Made by a program: the position numbers and the translations under genes
The notes under the pieces: generated by a model
Told to the model about the DNA's origin: nothing
What the model saw: only the letters and a program-made list of their open reading frames with translations
Databases searched by the model: none
From: Phoma sp. XZ068
Lineage: Eukaryota > Ascomycota > Dothideomycetes > Pleosporales > Didymellaceae
Reading direction: 5' to 3'
Assembly: GCA_004835665.1 (NCBI GenBank)
Contig: RBKR01000005.1
Span: forward strand, 248,001-312,000
Length of the DNA stretch: 64,000 bases
In this document: positions 18,661-29,454 of the stretch, piece after piece
Layout: every line of letters begins with the position of its first letter
How positions within the stretch are numbered: the stretch's first letter is position 1

Positions 18661-21600
18661 CTACGTAACATCAACCAACCAATCCGGCTCCGCATCCTCA
18701 TCATCCGGATCCTCAAGCGGTAGCGATCCGTTCTCCGAGAGTGAAGACGGTGGAGGTGTATCTTCCCCGTTTTCTCCTTCTCCTTCTTCTTCTTCATTTT
18801 CTCCTCCATCCTTTTCTCCTGCCTCTTTCACCAATCCTACTTCTCCTCCGCCCTCTTCTTCGTCTGGCTGTCTTGCAACACCTTTCCTTTTCCCCGGCGT
18901 ATATCCATCTCCATCTCCATCTCCATCTCCATCTCCATCTCCATCTCCATCTCCATCTCCATCTCCATCTCCATCTCCATCTCCATCTCCATCTCCATCT
19001 CCATCTCCTCCACCAGGTAAGTTAAGACTTTCCAGCCGCGCAAACCCAGCGGGATCCTCCCACTCGCTCTCCTCATCCTCGTCATCCTCATCACCGTTCT
19101 GCGCCTTTTTATTCCACAGTGGCGGCGACGCAGACGCAGATGCAGAATACACTTCGCCGAGGGATGGGCGGCGTCGGGGCCGTAATTCCTGGGATTCAAG
19201 GATGGTGCTGCCGAAGGAGGATTGGCGATTTAGCCCTGGATTGGCTGTGGAAAAGGGAGAGGGAGATTGGGTGGGGTTAAAGCCGCCAGCCTGCTCATCT
19301 ACTTGGTTTTCTTCTCTCTCGGGTGTTTCGGCTCTGTAGTCTTCATCGCGGTCGTCTTCGTCTTCGTCTTCGTCTTCGTCTTCGTCTTCGTTGGGTTGGG
19401 CTGCGTCGTCATTGTCTTCGACTTCGACTTCGTCTTCATGTTCGTCGTCTTCGACTTTGGCTCCTTCGTCACCATCCACCACAAACCCACCGCCAAAATC
19501 AATATCCGGTTTCACCGGCCGCGAGGGTTCGACATACGCCGCATCTTCTACGAGAAAACCACCAGCCATTTCGTCAGCCTGTCTACGCTGCTCTTCATAA
19601 TCAATCGACGCCTGGACATTGACAACATCCCCCCTCTGCCCATCAATCTCAATCGCATTAACCCGCTGCTTGATCCGCAACCCAAGGAAAAACCGCCGCC
19701 ACACACGCAGCGCCTCCGCCCTGCGCGCATCCAACTCAGCTTGCTCCTGCATATACTCCATTCCCTCGATTGTCGCGGTTACCGCGTCCGCAAACTCAGA
19801 TGCGACCACGCAGCCCTGCACCACCGCGGTGCCATGCCGCCCCTTGAAGCTGAACCCCGTGACGGCATCGGCGTAGTCGACGTGCAGCAGGCGCGCCGCT
19901 TTGCTCGCGAGTTTATGCCGCACGTGGGTTCCGCCGGGTGGACACATGGAGGGGACGTAGAGATCGAGGTTCCCGTATACGTTTCTCGGGACGCGGCCGC
20001 GTACGACAGGCGGGGGAACGTATACTTCTGTCTGGAACTCTGCGTATAGCGCTGCGCCGACTTCATCGGCCTGGTCGTCGACACGTTCATCTGGGCCGAT
20101 GGAGGGTAAGCGGCCTTTCTTGGGCTTCGCGTGTTTGAGCGGTTGTTCGCCCGCTAGGACGTCGCGACCTAGCCGGTACCATTTATCTGCCGAGCGCACG
20201 GTGTGGACGTTCTTGCGGCGGTAGATGGGTTCCATGCGGGGATTCATCGCGCTGCCGACGTTTACTTTGCCGACGACGTCCAGCGGGTGGATGACTTCGT
20301 TGTGTTTGAGGTGGCGTTCGAGGACGTAGACGGGGTGGTTTTTGAAGTCCTGGACATTCTTTGGGATTCCTTCAGCAGCGACTTTGCGCGCGAGTGTTGC
20401 GTCTTCGGTGGCGTCACGTGGGAGGGGGGTGAGGCGGGTGAAGTACTTGATTGTGCGTGTCCACCATTGCGAGCCTCTCGGCGTAGATTCGACGCGGAAT
20501 TTGAGGGTTTTCGCGTTGTACGCTTTGCCGTAGCGGCGGGTTACGTCGTGTGCGGAGCAATCGTCTTCATATGCTATGGCGTAGGTCAGGCTGTTCTGCG
20601 TGTGGCTGAAAGGCGGTTCTAGCTTCTCAGGGGTGTTGATGGTGAACGTTGATAGAGGGTCGATGGGCACCCATTTCTGGTGCGCAGAGTTGAAGGCTTC
20701 GACCCAGTATACTGGGTAGAGAGAGTGAAATGCCTTGAGCTTTTTCGGTCCGGTGCCAGCTTTGTTCAACACAGGATGGCGCTCCCCCATGATGCGTTCG
20801 AGTCGAGACAGCTTCTTGTTCCGTGCAGGCGCCGGGCTTTTGTTGTATGGATCTACAGTGATGGTCTTTGTGGGGTTACTTGGCTTTTGAGGCGTGGACG
20901 GCTGGGCTGCGGATGCAAATGGGAGTTCTTGTAGTGAACATACTAGTCGAGCTTCAATCCCAATGCCGCGTAGTAATGCGCAGAACAACTGTTCGCCGAC
21001 ATCGCACGAGCCCTGCAGTGTACGAGCCGCTCTACGAAAGTCGTCCTTGTCCATGGGACTGTCAAGCTCGTCAAAGTCTGAGAACGGCCGCACTTCCGCG
21101 CCTGGCTCTGCCCACTTGGGTTTCGACATGCCCTGCGCCGTAGCCTTGAATCGTTTCGACCACATGATTTTGAGCTGGTTCAAAGCCTCCACGAATCGTT
21201 TCGAGGCCGAGTACTGTGTGAGATCTGGGTTCGGCACGAGGTCCGTCAGGATCTTGGGCTCCACCAGCTTACGTAGAGCAGACTGTACTCGCGCATCATT
21301 GCACCAGGCATTCCTACGGTGGACGTGGTATAATAGGCACAGAACGTGCATCTTGTGTATGTCCAGCCGTCTTTTCCGGTCTACTGACGTGATTGCCCGT
21401 CGCCGCATCTTCTGCTTCGTCGAGACCTCTTCGCTTTTCTTACCACCTATTGCGATCGAGACATCGCCAATCTCAGGAGCAGCTTTCGCTTCGATCTCAT
21501 CGTCGCTGTCCCCGTCATCCCCAAGCGCATCCTCCCACTCCATATCACTGTCATCGTCGGACTCATCTGAGTCTTCTACTGTCTGTAGCGTACGACTAGG

Positions 21601-21939
21601 CTGGTGTGGTTGCGGTTCGTAGGGTAGCAGTGAGGGCGGCAATGGCGGTTTTGTGGGTGTGGACACGCGCGGACTCGCAGGCTCGACTACAGGCTTGACA
21701 GCTTGGGGTTGGGCGGGTGGGCTTGAAGACCGTTGGGAGTGTGCAGTCTTGCGCTTCTTCAGCGGCTTCTTGTCTTCATCGTCCGCAGCTCTCTTTGCGA
21801 CGCGCTCTTCGTGCAGCATTTCCCGCAGAACATCAGGAAGGCCATCTTGCTCCTCCTCTTGCGTGTCTCTTTTGCGCAACGATCGCCGTGGAGTTTGCGC
21901 GTCATTCTTCTTGCGCAGTCTACCTCGCGTGCCCGCCAT
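18661..21939 (-). CDS. RAD4: DNA repair protein Rad4/XPC homologue
   Basis: One uninterrupted exon, 1092 residues, starting MAGTRGRLRKK at 21939. After a basic and acidic disordered N-terminus comes the Rad4 transglutaminase-like fold (about 200-500: LLRGIGIEARLVCSLQ, then HSLYPVYWVEAFNSAHQKW). The beta-hairpin domains BHD1-BHD3 follow (for example HPVYVLERHLKHNEVIHP and VYGNLDLYVPSMCPPGGTH). The family recognises helix-distorting lesions and starts global nucleotide excision repair with Rad23. The C-terminal 300 residues are a very acidic tail with an Asp-Glu run and 17 consecutive Gly-Asp pairs encoded by a pure hexanucleotide array (18907-19008). The usual yeast protein is about 750 residues, so the extra length is mostly this tail. 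Divergent from the copper ATPase gene. Confidence 0.95.
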   Translation of the reverse strand: MAGTRGRLRKKNDAQTPRRSLRKRDTQEEEQDGLPDVLREMLHEERVAKRAADDEDKKPLKKRKTAHSQRSSSPPAQPQAVKPVVEPASPRVSTPTKPPLPPSLLPYEPQPHQPSRTLQTVEDSDESDDDSDMEWEDALGDDGDSDDEIEAKAAPEIGDVSIAIGGKKSEEVSTKQKMRRRAITSVDRKRRLDIHKMHVLCLLYHVHRRNAWCNDARVQSALRKLVEPKILTDLVPNPDLTQYSASKRFVEALNQLKIMWSKRFKATAQGMSKPKWAEPGAEVRPFSDFDELDSPMDKDDFRRAARTLQGSCDVGEQLFCALLRGIGIEARLVCSLQELPFASAAQPSTPQKPSNPTKTITVDPYNKSPAPARNKKLSRLERIMGERHPVLNKAGTGPKKLKAFHSLYPVYWVEAFNSAHQKWVPIDPLSTFTINTPEKLEPPFSHTQNSLTYAIAYEDDCSAHDVTRRYGKAYNAKTLKFRVESTPRGSQWWTRTIKYFTRLTPLPRDATEDATLARKVAAEGIPKNVQDFKNHPVYVLERHLKHNEVIHPLDVVGKVNVGSAMNPRMEPIYRRKNVHTVRSADKWYRLGRDVLAGEQPLKHAKPKKGRLPSIGPDERVDDQADEVGAALYAEFQTEVYVPPPVVRGRVPRNVYGNLDLYVPSMCPPGGTHVRHKLASKAARLLHVDYADAVTGFSFKGRHGTAVVQGCVVASEFADAVTATIEGMEYMQEQAELDARRAEALRVWRRFFLGLRIKQRVNAIEIDGQRGDVVNVQASIDYEEQRRQADEMAGGFLVEDAAYVEPSRPVKPDIDFGGGFVVDGDEGAKVEDDEHEDEVEVEDNDDAAQPNEDEDEDEDEDEDDRDEDYRAETPEREENQVDEQAGGFNPTQSPSPFSTANPGLNRQSSFGSTILESQELRPRRRPSLGEVYSASASASPPLWNKKAQNGDEDDEDEESEWEDPAGFARLESLNLPGGGDGDGDGDGDGDGDGDGDGDGDGDGDGDGDGDGDGYTPGKRKGVARQPDEEEGGGEVGLVKEAGEKDGGENEEEEGEGENGEDTPPPSSLSENGSLPLEDPDDEDAEPDWLVDVT
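18907..19008 (-). repeat. pure (GGAGAT)17 microsatellite inside Rad4
   Basis: Seventeen perfect ATCTCC units on the plus strand, read as Gly-Asp repeats in the Rad4 C-terminal tail. The array is uninterrupted, so it is likely to vary in length between strains without breaking the frame. A shorter GTCTTC array at about 19354-19389 encodes the Asp-Glu run of the same tail. Confidence 0.95.
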
Positions 21940-22894
21940 GGTGCCTAGCAGTGTTGCGTAGGCGCACGGTGCGGGGACGGTATTTCAGCAAGGGTGACGT
22001 GCGTATGCAAAGCGCGCATGGCGCTTGCTATTCTTATTTACTAAAGAGAACGTGAGTGAGGTTCACATTGGTGTGAGGATGCGACGAGTCAAGTTTGCGC
22101 GGTTCTGACTGAACCGTCAGACGATGACGCAACGGTCGAATCGCGAACTCACGTGTGGGGCTTGCCAACCATCCACTGTACGCTTTCGGACCTACATCAC
22201 TACGAACCCATAATGGCCCAGAATTCGTGCCAGGGACGGTGCACTTGGAGAGATATGAAGAGATGGTAGTCACGCACCTTCACAATGGGAATCTCACCAC
22301 GGCCACCATAGCCTGCCGTCGTAGTACTCCAATAAACTGTACTATGCACTAACGTCTACTTTCCTTTCACCATGTCCAAGGAGGGGCTCGAGAATGCATT
22401 CTCCCCTCCTATCATGCTGCGTCGCTGAGACCGGACTTGACACGACAATCACGCGCTGTTGTACGTGTTTTTGGCGGAAGGGAAGCTGCAGCTGTCACTG
22501 GCGACCGTGTCTGTCATAGAGCGTACACAAACCCACTGGTAAGACAGAACCATGCCCTGGGCCTCAATCCCTCGACTCTGCTGGCTTGTATGGTTACACC
22601 ACACGGTACCCATCACCATGAAAGGTTGCATGCCGCTGCCGTCTACGTGCGGTCCGTCTTTCGCGCGGCTGCCAGCGAGATCAACAGCAATGCGACTCCC
22701 ACGCTACATGCATAGTGACTGCTCGACTGAGTGAGAAGAAGGGAAGGTCGGCACTTACAAACTTACAGGAGTCTACCATCCCAAATTTTGTTTTTTGTTC
22801 ACATTCAGTGTCTCGTTTGGTATCACTTCATCCCACATATATTATTCACACATCATTTCCTGGGCATAACATCCAGCAAAGCCAAGATTTCAAC
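21940..22894. promoter_or_regulatory. divergent intergenic region, Rad4 / copper ATPase
   Basis: About 955 bp between two divergent ATGs. No gene-like frame with an ATG is convincing. Both promoters must lie here; I could not pick out a reliable TATA or metal-response element by eye. Confidence 0.5.
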
Positions 22895-25800
22895 ATGGCA
22901 GACCTGGACAATATCGTTCACGCAACGCAGCCTGCAAAGACATCGTTATCGAATCCACACCCGGACAGTCCAGGATGGGGCTTGACTCCACCTCGAAAGC
23001 CCTTCGCACGCATAACGGATGAAGGTGACACTTACGCTGCAATACGCAACCTGCCTAAACCTCAGCCTTCGAAGCCTAGTACATCCACGACCTTGCATGC
23101 GACCAACCACCGCGACAATGAAGGCGCCGTCTCTCGGTTCGTACATGCCTTCAGACAACGAAGCTCAGCAAGCCACTCACATTCACATTCACATCCGCAC
23201 TCTCATGGTACTTGCTGCTCAGGACCATGCCCCAATGACAATGAATCATGGCTAAAGATATTAGAATCAGAGGACAAGGGCAGTGATGAAGTCAGCAGCG
23301 CAGACGTCGAGAAAGGTCCCACGAATTACCAGCGATTTGTCCTCAACATCGATGGGCTGAAGTGCGGGTGCTGCGAGACGGGTATATCGAGAGCTGTGAA
23401 CCGTATCTCAGCCATCCGCGACCACCAAGTAAACATCGTATTGGCAAGGCTTGAGTTTGACTTGGATATCAATAGGACCTCCATTGAAGAAGTGCTAGAG
23501 AAGCTGAGCACCGCAACTGGATATTCCTTTGAACAGAACAGCAAACCAAGAGATCAAGTTCTGGAGATCATGCACACTGATACTCATGATTTCCACTGCA
23601 AAGATCGACCGAAGGGTATCACAGCAATCGAGCTCTCAGAACCCCACAGACAGTTTTGGAACACTTCACGGCACTGGACCAAGGAAAACCTGCCTCTCGA
23701 CGGGGCACCTAATGACGGTACAGGTGAACAGAAAATCAAGTATGTTGTCGACAAATGCATTACGGCCACCCGACAACCTCAGCTAGTGCGGATCCACTAC
23801 GATGCTAAGGTTGTTGGCGCTCGCGATATATACGAGTTCTATCATCTTAGAAACGAAGATATGACCCTGGCGCCACCGCCGACCCATTCAAGCCTCAAGC
23901 TTGGTGCGAAACAGACGAAACGAGCGTTATGCTGGTTCCTGCCTGCCCTCGTCTTCACGATCCCTGTCCTAGTGTTGGCATGGGCACCCATCGACCACGA
24001 CCAGCTTGTGTACGCTCATATTTCGATATCATTGGCATCAATTGTTCAGGTCATTGGCTGGGTTGAGTTCCTGCCGGGTGCTCTCAGATCATTATGGTAT
24101 TCTCGAGTGCTCGACATGGACTTCCTGATTTCACTCAGTACCACGATTGCGTATGTATTCAGTGTTGTGTGCTATGCATATCAGGTCGTTGGTAAGCCGT
24201 TGGAAACATCTTCGTTTTTCGAGACATCGACTCTGCTGGTAACATTGATTCTTTTGGGTCGTGTCATCAATGAGTTTGCCCGATATCGAGCTGCAAGAGC
24301 TGTATCTTTTCGTTCCCTACAGATCGATAAAGCTCATCTTGTCTATCAGGGCCACGAACGCGAGGCCGATCCACCGACCAGGGAGATCGACGCCCGTCTG
24401 CTACAGTATGGAGACAGCTTCAAGGTTCTACCGCACACTCGAATCGTCACTGATGGTACTGTCTATTATGGCGGGTCAGAGGTGGACGAATCTATGCTCA
24501 CAGGCGAGTCGGTCCCTGTTGCGAAGGGTGTGTACTCAGAAGTCTATGCTGGCACCATGAATGGCAGTGGAACACTCATTGTGATCCTGAAAACCCTGCC
24601 ACATGAAAACACAGTTCAAAAGATTGCAAGGATGGTCGAGGGTGCCGAACTTACGCAACCAAAGATACAAGCCCTGGCCGACCGCATAGCTGGCTGGTTC
24701 GTTCCTGTTATTGCAGCCATTGGATCCCTTGTCTTTCTAATTTGGCTCCTCATCAATCGATTCTACAACAAGCACGCCTGGCAAGACGCTGTTATCAGAG
24801 CCATCACTTATGCAATCGCAACACTTATTGTTTCGTGCCCCTGCGCTATTGGCCTCGCTGTCCCCATGGTAGTCCTTATTGCGGGCGGTGTCGCGGCACG
24901 ATATGGCATCATCTTCAGAGACCCGCAGAAGCTTGAAGTCGCACGGAATGTGACCGATGTCATCTTCGACAAGACTGGTACACTGACCACTGGCTATTTC
25001 TCAGTCGTAAAGGAACAGTATCATGGCACCAGAGAACCAGCTCAGATCAAGTGCATCCTTCTTGGGCTTCTGAGAGACAACAAGCATCCGATCTCTTTGG
25101 CGGTTTACAACTTTCTTGCCAAAGAATCTCGTATGAGCACTGAACCTGACCTCATACCCGCAGAAATGAGAACAGTCTCCAGTTTGCCCGGTCAAGGTGT
25201 CATAGGCATCACGCGCGCTGGGGATTACGAAGTACGAGCCGGGAATCCTAACTGGCTCTCCCTTCATCTCGAAGAAGACAACTACAGCTACCTGTGTGTC
25301 ACCATTCAGGGAGAAATCTCCGCAGTCTTCAAACTGCGCGATACGCCGAAATACAACGCCGAGAAAGTGATTGAGGCACTTCACAAACGACACATCACCG
25401 TCCACATGATCAGTGGCGACTCTCAGGGCTCGGTCGACGCCATTGCACACGGACTGGACATATCCAAGCGGTATACAAAGAGTCGCTGTCAGCCCGAGGG
25501 GAAGCAAAAGTACATCCAAGACTTGCAGAGCAAAGAGTGGAACAAGAAGAACAGGGTTGTATTGTTCATTGGTGACGGGACAAACGACTCTATCGCGCTC
25601 AAACAAGCAGACGTCGGCGCGCACATGCATTCCCCTCACGGCGGAGGCGATGTCGCCAAACAAGCTGCAGATGTTGTCGTCATGACCGAGCGACTCGCGG
25701 ACATTCTGGTTCTCCTCGACGTCTCGAAAGCGGCATATCGCCGTATCATCTGCAACTTCGTCTGGAGTGCAATGTACAACCTCGGTGCTATCTTGCTGGC

Positions 25801-25996
25801 TGCTGGTGCATTTGTAAGCTTGGGCAAAGCCGGAGCTGAGGTCAAGATACCGCCGCAGTGGGCAGGATTGGGCGAATTGGTGAGTGTGCTGCCGGTGGTT
25901 GGGGTGGCGTTTCAAATGCGCTGGAGGAACTATACGAAGAGGTTCAAGGATATTGATTACGATGAGGTGATGAAGGTGATGAAGGAGGAGAAATAA
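22895..25996 (+). CDS. P1B-type copper-transporting ATPase
   Basis: A single exon, 1033 residues from the ATG at 22895; codons upstream are open but lack an ATG. The N-terminus carries a His-rich stretch (HSHSHSHPHSHG, about 89-100) followed by CCSGPCP, then one heavy-metal-associated domain with GLKCGCCETG (about 153-162). P-type landmarks in order are TGES (about 535), the metal-binding SCPCAIG in the membrane (about 645), DKTGTLT (phosphorylated Asp about 691), the P1B-specific His-Pro of KHPISLA (about 729) and GDGTNDSIAL (about 892). CPC plus HP places it in the Cu(+) export class. Fungal members either load secretory cuproenzymes (Ccc2) or detoxify copper at the plasma membrane (CrpA type). 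A single metal domain and a His-rich leader fit an export or resistance role, but this is inference. Confidence 0.94.
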   Translation: MADLDNIVHATQPAKTSLSNPHPDSPGWGLTPPRKPFARITDEGDTYAAIRNLPKPQPSKPSTSTTLHATNHRDNEGAVSRFVHAFRQRSSASHSHSHSHPHSHGTCCSGPCPNDNESWLKILESEDKGSDEVSSADVEKGPTNYQRFVLNIDGLKCGCCETGISRAVNRISAIRDHQVNIVLARLEFDLDINRTSIEEVLEKLSTATGYSFEQNSKPRDQVLEIMHTDTHDFHCKDRPKGITAIELSEPHRQFWNTSRHWTKENLPLDGAPNDGTGEQKIKYVVDKCITATRQPQLVRIHYDAKVVGARDIYEFYHLRNEDMTLAPPPTHSSLKLGAKQTKRALCWFLPALVFTIPVLVLAWAPIDHDQLVYAHISISLASIVQVIGWVEFLPGALRSLWYSRVLDMDFLISLSTTIAYVFSVVCYAYQVVGKPLETSSFFETSTLLVTLILLGRVINEFARYRAARAVSFRSLQIDKAHLVYQGHEREADPPTREIDARLLQYGDSFKVLPHTRIVTDGTVYYGGSEVDESMLTGESVPVAKGVYSEVYAGTMNGSGTLIVILKTLPHENTVQKIARMVEGAELTQPKIQALADRIAGWFVPVIAAIGSLVFLIWLLINRFYNKHAWQDAVIRAITYAIATLIVSCPCAIGLAVPMVVLIAGGVAARYGIIFRDPQKLEVARNVTDVIFDKTGTLTTGYFSVVKEQYHGTREPAQIKCILLGLLRDNKHPISLAVYNFLAKESRMSTEPDLIPAEMRTVSSLPGQGVIGITRAGDYEVRAGNPNWLSLHLEEDNYSYLCVTIQGEISAVFKLRDTPKYNAEKVIEALHKRHITVHMISGDSQGSVDAIAHGLDISKRYTKSRCQPEGKQKYIQDLQSKEWNKKNRVVLFIGDGTNDSIALKQADVGAHMHSPHGGGDVAKQAADVVVMTERLADILVLLDVSKAAYRRIICNFVWSAMYNLGAILLAAGAFVSLGKAGAEVKIPPQWAGLGELVSVLPVVGVAFQMRWRNYTKRFKDIDYDEVMKVMKEEK

Positions 25997-28095
25997 GAGT
26001 TTGACTTGGACGGGAGGGCATTGGAAAGGATAGTGCATCTATTGAGGAGATATTGTTCACTGCAAGCAAATCTAAGCATTCGGTATCACTGCTTACTTCA
26101 TGGTGTCTTGATCTCTAGCATTGCGAACCTCAAGATTTGGTTATCATTCAGTTCAGCCTTTTACTGCCTCAATTTGGAAATTTCCACGAGCATTCGCTAT
26201 TGGTCCCGTGCACTTACATGTCTTACGCAGTGAAGCAACAACTGAAGCTCTTACAAATGTAGAAAGAGACCCGATGGCTGTTGTCACCCGATGCAGAAGT
26301 GTCGCCCAATGCAGGAGTGTCAGAATCCTTCACATGCACGAATTCGCTCGCCAAGTTACATTTTGAGCGTCCTGCAGAACATGCAGGTCTCGATTAGACC
26401 AGACTACTGTAGTTCGAATGCAGGGGAAAATCCTACGCGAGTTTTGTTGGCGTAGTACGCAGTATGCAGTGTAGAAGTGGGCTGAACGCAGGGGCAGAAG
26501 GATTGCATACTCCCCTGTTTGGACGCCTCGTGGGTTTATTCCCACTTTGAGGCTCTGAATGACTCGAAATTCACCTGCTCGTATTCAAATGCAATTCGGA
26601 TACTGCTACTTTAGTGTTAGTTGATGATGGTTATCAAATCGAGCCCTACACAGAACTGGGAAGACGTAGACAGTTATTAAACGAGATTCTTGACTGATTG
26701 CTCTACACGCTTGGCACCTGAGCAGGGAGAGTGTACTATGAGCTTCTCAGCGGCCTAGAATTTGGATTGTGTCCACAAATGAATCGTATATACTATAGTT
26801 AATCAAAGGACCAGCCAATAGAACCGTATGCAGAGCTGAAAAATCGTAGCCATTTGTTGGACGAGTTTTTTTTTATTGGCTGCTCTGCACGCTGGGCATC
26901 TGAACAGGGGTTGGCGGTATGTGTTGATTCCAGCTAATTACATCTAGACCTCCATCCAAATCAGCCAGGGTGATGCGAATAATCATACACGAGCGTTACC
27001 CGCATAATACCTAATGCAGCGTCGAACTGGCCTGGCGGGAGCAGTACCCGTGCAAGTGTACCTGCAGCCGCCGGAGACGCAACAGCTCTTGTCGCCCAAT
27101 GCAGAAGTGTCAGAATCCTTCACCTGCACGAATCCTCTCGGCAAAGTACGTTCTGAGCATCTTACACATGATCAATTGACGGGTCTGGCTGGTCTGGTCT
27201 GGCAGCGGGAAGTGCTCGGTTCACGAAACGAACTGGGTTCCCGCTGGTTCTCCGCTGATCTACTGTACACTCCAGTCAGAACAGCTGAACATCATCGTCC
27301 ATCTCTGCCGAGGCAATGTCCCTGGCAGTTTGTGGCTTGCGCATGTCAGTTATGGACGGATTGTGGGGCAAGCCTTGTCTGCTTTGGGATGTGATGCTAT
27401 TCGTTTTGGATTTCACGACCGATGGGGCTGGCATTTCTTGTCGCCGAGGATTTTGGCCATGGGCAAGACAGTGCTGCTGGGCGTGGTGTTGACGAAGGAC
27501 TGCATTGGAGGATCTGTGTGTTTGCAATACGGGTTATACGTGCTCTGGCGATCATTTTTTTAGGTACACGAGAAGCAGCTGAGACGTTGCGTGCTTTGGC
27601 TTGTCATGAACCCGCAGTATGTCCGCAATGCGTCCGCAGTGCGGTTGGCGGGTGCGGGGTATAAGGAGGCTGATCGAGGTGTGTGATAAGCTATCGTTGG
27701 CGAACGCTATGGCGCAACGGACTTGGCCGGTGATCGAATGAAAGTGGGTGAGCGGGCCACTGCACCCACAAATGCCATCCAAGGTTTCGTCTCTTCTGTT
27801 GAGAAGAACAAATCGTCTGATCGACAGAAAAGGAAGTCAATCAGTTGCTTTGGCGAGGAGGAAGCCGTGCGTAGGCTTACGAAGCGGGGCCTGATCACAG
27901 GGTGAAGATTGAGAGGTAGATGGGAGGGCAAAGATTGGGCTATCCACTTTCTGTAATTCAATTGTATTGAATTCGACAAGTCATGCTCTTGCAGCTCTTG
28001 CCAGAATATATGCCTATAGGCGCATCACAATAGCAAATCTTGATAGTCATTATTCATTATCATCATAGTAAAACATTAAACAGATCTTGACTATG
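25997..28095. other. gene-free stretch with degenerate repeats
   Basis: About 2.1 kb between two genes whose 3' ends face each other. Open frames (for example 27014-27394 and 27330-27563) lack consistent composition or signals. Two pairs of diverged direct repeats are visible and are listed separately. Most of this looks like decayed non-coding sequence. Confidence 0.55.
26290..27172. repeat. two pairs of diverged direct repeats
   Basis: Pair A: about 26300-26382 and about 27089-27170 share the core gtcgcccaatgcagaagtgt followed by cagaatccttcac and similar downstream sequence, roughly 80 percent alike by eye. The first copy also has a short internal duplication just upstream. Pair B: about 26645-26730 and about 26823-26911 share weaker similarity ending in gctctacacgcttggcacct versus gctctgcacgctgggcatct. 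The copies look like decayed members of a repeat family; I cannot name it. Confidence 0.65.
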
Positions 28096-29454
28096 CTATA
28101 CCCAGTTGTGTCCTCCATCCCTCACACTTCCACTATCATCGCCGGACACGCTGATCTCCGTCGTACACGTAATTATGCCAAGGGCATCCTTCCCCTCTAG
28201 ACTGCGCTGCGCCTCAAGAATGGAGTGCTCACTGTCGTTATCAAGATCGTGCTTTGGCCTCGATTGTTGGCCCATGGCATTGCCGTTCAACACGTAACTG
28301 TTGCCAATCTCCTTCATCGCATAACTGTTGCCTGTACCCTTGCCTATGCTCTTGCGGCTGCGTGATGTGCCCATTACACTCTCTGGTAATACGCGGTGAA
28401 GCAAGGTCTCGAAAGTCTTCCGCAGAGGAGGAAGCGACGCGGTGAATGCCCCAACGAATACTTCGGTAACGGCGAAGATGGAGAGGTTTACGGACGTGTA
28501 TGTCGGATCTGGAGAAACTGCGAGGGACTTCATCTCGTAGAGTTTGAGAGCGGATATTGTTGTTGTTCTGGATCGTGTCAGAAGCGCCTTCTATCGGTCG
28601 AAATGCGGTTGTGTTGGAGGGCCAGCATTGATTATAGTGATGACGTCGGGTTAGATTGGTACTTACATGAGACCAAGGAGAAAAACGGCACGGACACCCC
28701 AGAGTGTGCGCTTGGGGAGTTGGACGCGTGAGATATAGACAAGAGGCGCGAGTGTGTAGATCAAGTCAGTGAGGATGTTTGTTGCTGCGCCAGAGTATCC
28801 TGAGGTTGTAATCAGTCATGTTGATCAGACGTCCATGATGCTAAGCAGAGCTCACCTGATATGATTCGTGGTTTATCACCCCAGCAGCTGCCTGGCTGTG
28901 CGACATTCCAGTGTTTGGAGATTGGCTGGCACTCTCCAAGCAGAATAATTGAAGGGAAAACAAAGTTGATGCCGACGTGGATAACCACAGACAGCCAAAT
29001 GATGATGCGGTATGCTTTCGTAAAGTCGAGCATCAAAATATATGCGCAAATACTGAGCTTAATCAAGGCCATGCCATAGAGGTTAAATAACTGGCCAAAC
29101 CAGAGCCATTTCAAGTATTTCTCCAAGTTGGCTGGGGTTTGAATTGGATCCCAGACATGTCTTCCTCCGCCAACTTCGGCTGTCTTATACGCAAAGACGG
29201 CGCCAACCACGGCTAGTAACTGGGTGTGTTGTTAGTAAGCTTGTAGCAAAGGGATGTTGTTGCTCGAGAGATCTTACATGGCCGGTCCATAGAAAGTGAT
29301 CTGTTAGTTGGAAGAAGTTGCGGTCCTTCCAACTGATGTAAAGGCGCAGGCCAACGAAGACCGAGCTGAAAACGATCAATGTGACGATTGGGATCTTGAG
29401 ATCTTTGGAACGGTCATCCAGAGGCAGACCCTCTATAGAGTTTGCTGCAGCCAT
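28096..29454 (-). CDS. PTH11-like 7TM receptor (fungal rhodopsin-fold)
   Basis: Four exons on the minus strand (29454-29278, 29219-28856, 28799-28667, 28567-28096) give 381 residues with all junctions in frame. Seven hydrophobic segments span about residues 18-290, with the pattern typical of the fungal-specific integral membrane family: KDRNFFQLTDHF after TM1, GGGRHVWD in the first large loop, LWFGQLFNLYGMALIKLSICAYI, then GECQPISKHWN and YSGAATNILTDLIYTLAPL. The last 100 residues form a Ser/Gly-rich cytoplasmic tail. No CFEM domain is present at the N-terminus. Members include Magnaporthe Pth11, a surface-sensing receptor, but most have no known ligand. The start ATG at 29454 leaves a short extracellular N-terminus. 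Confidence 0.92.

Noticed and set aside
18641..19339. Ser/Pro repeat protein on the plus strand
   Set aside because: Antisense to the acidic tail of Rad4; the Pro-Ser run is the reverse reading of the Gly-Asp array.
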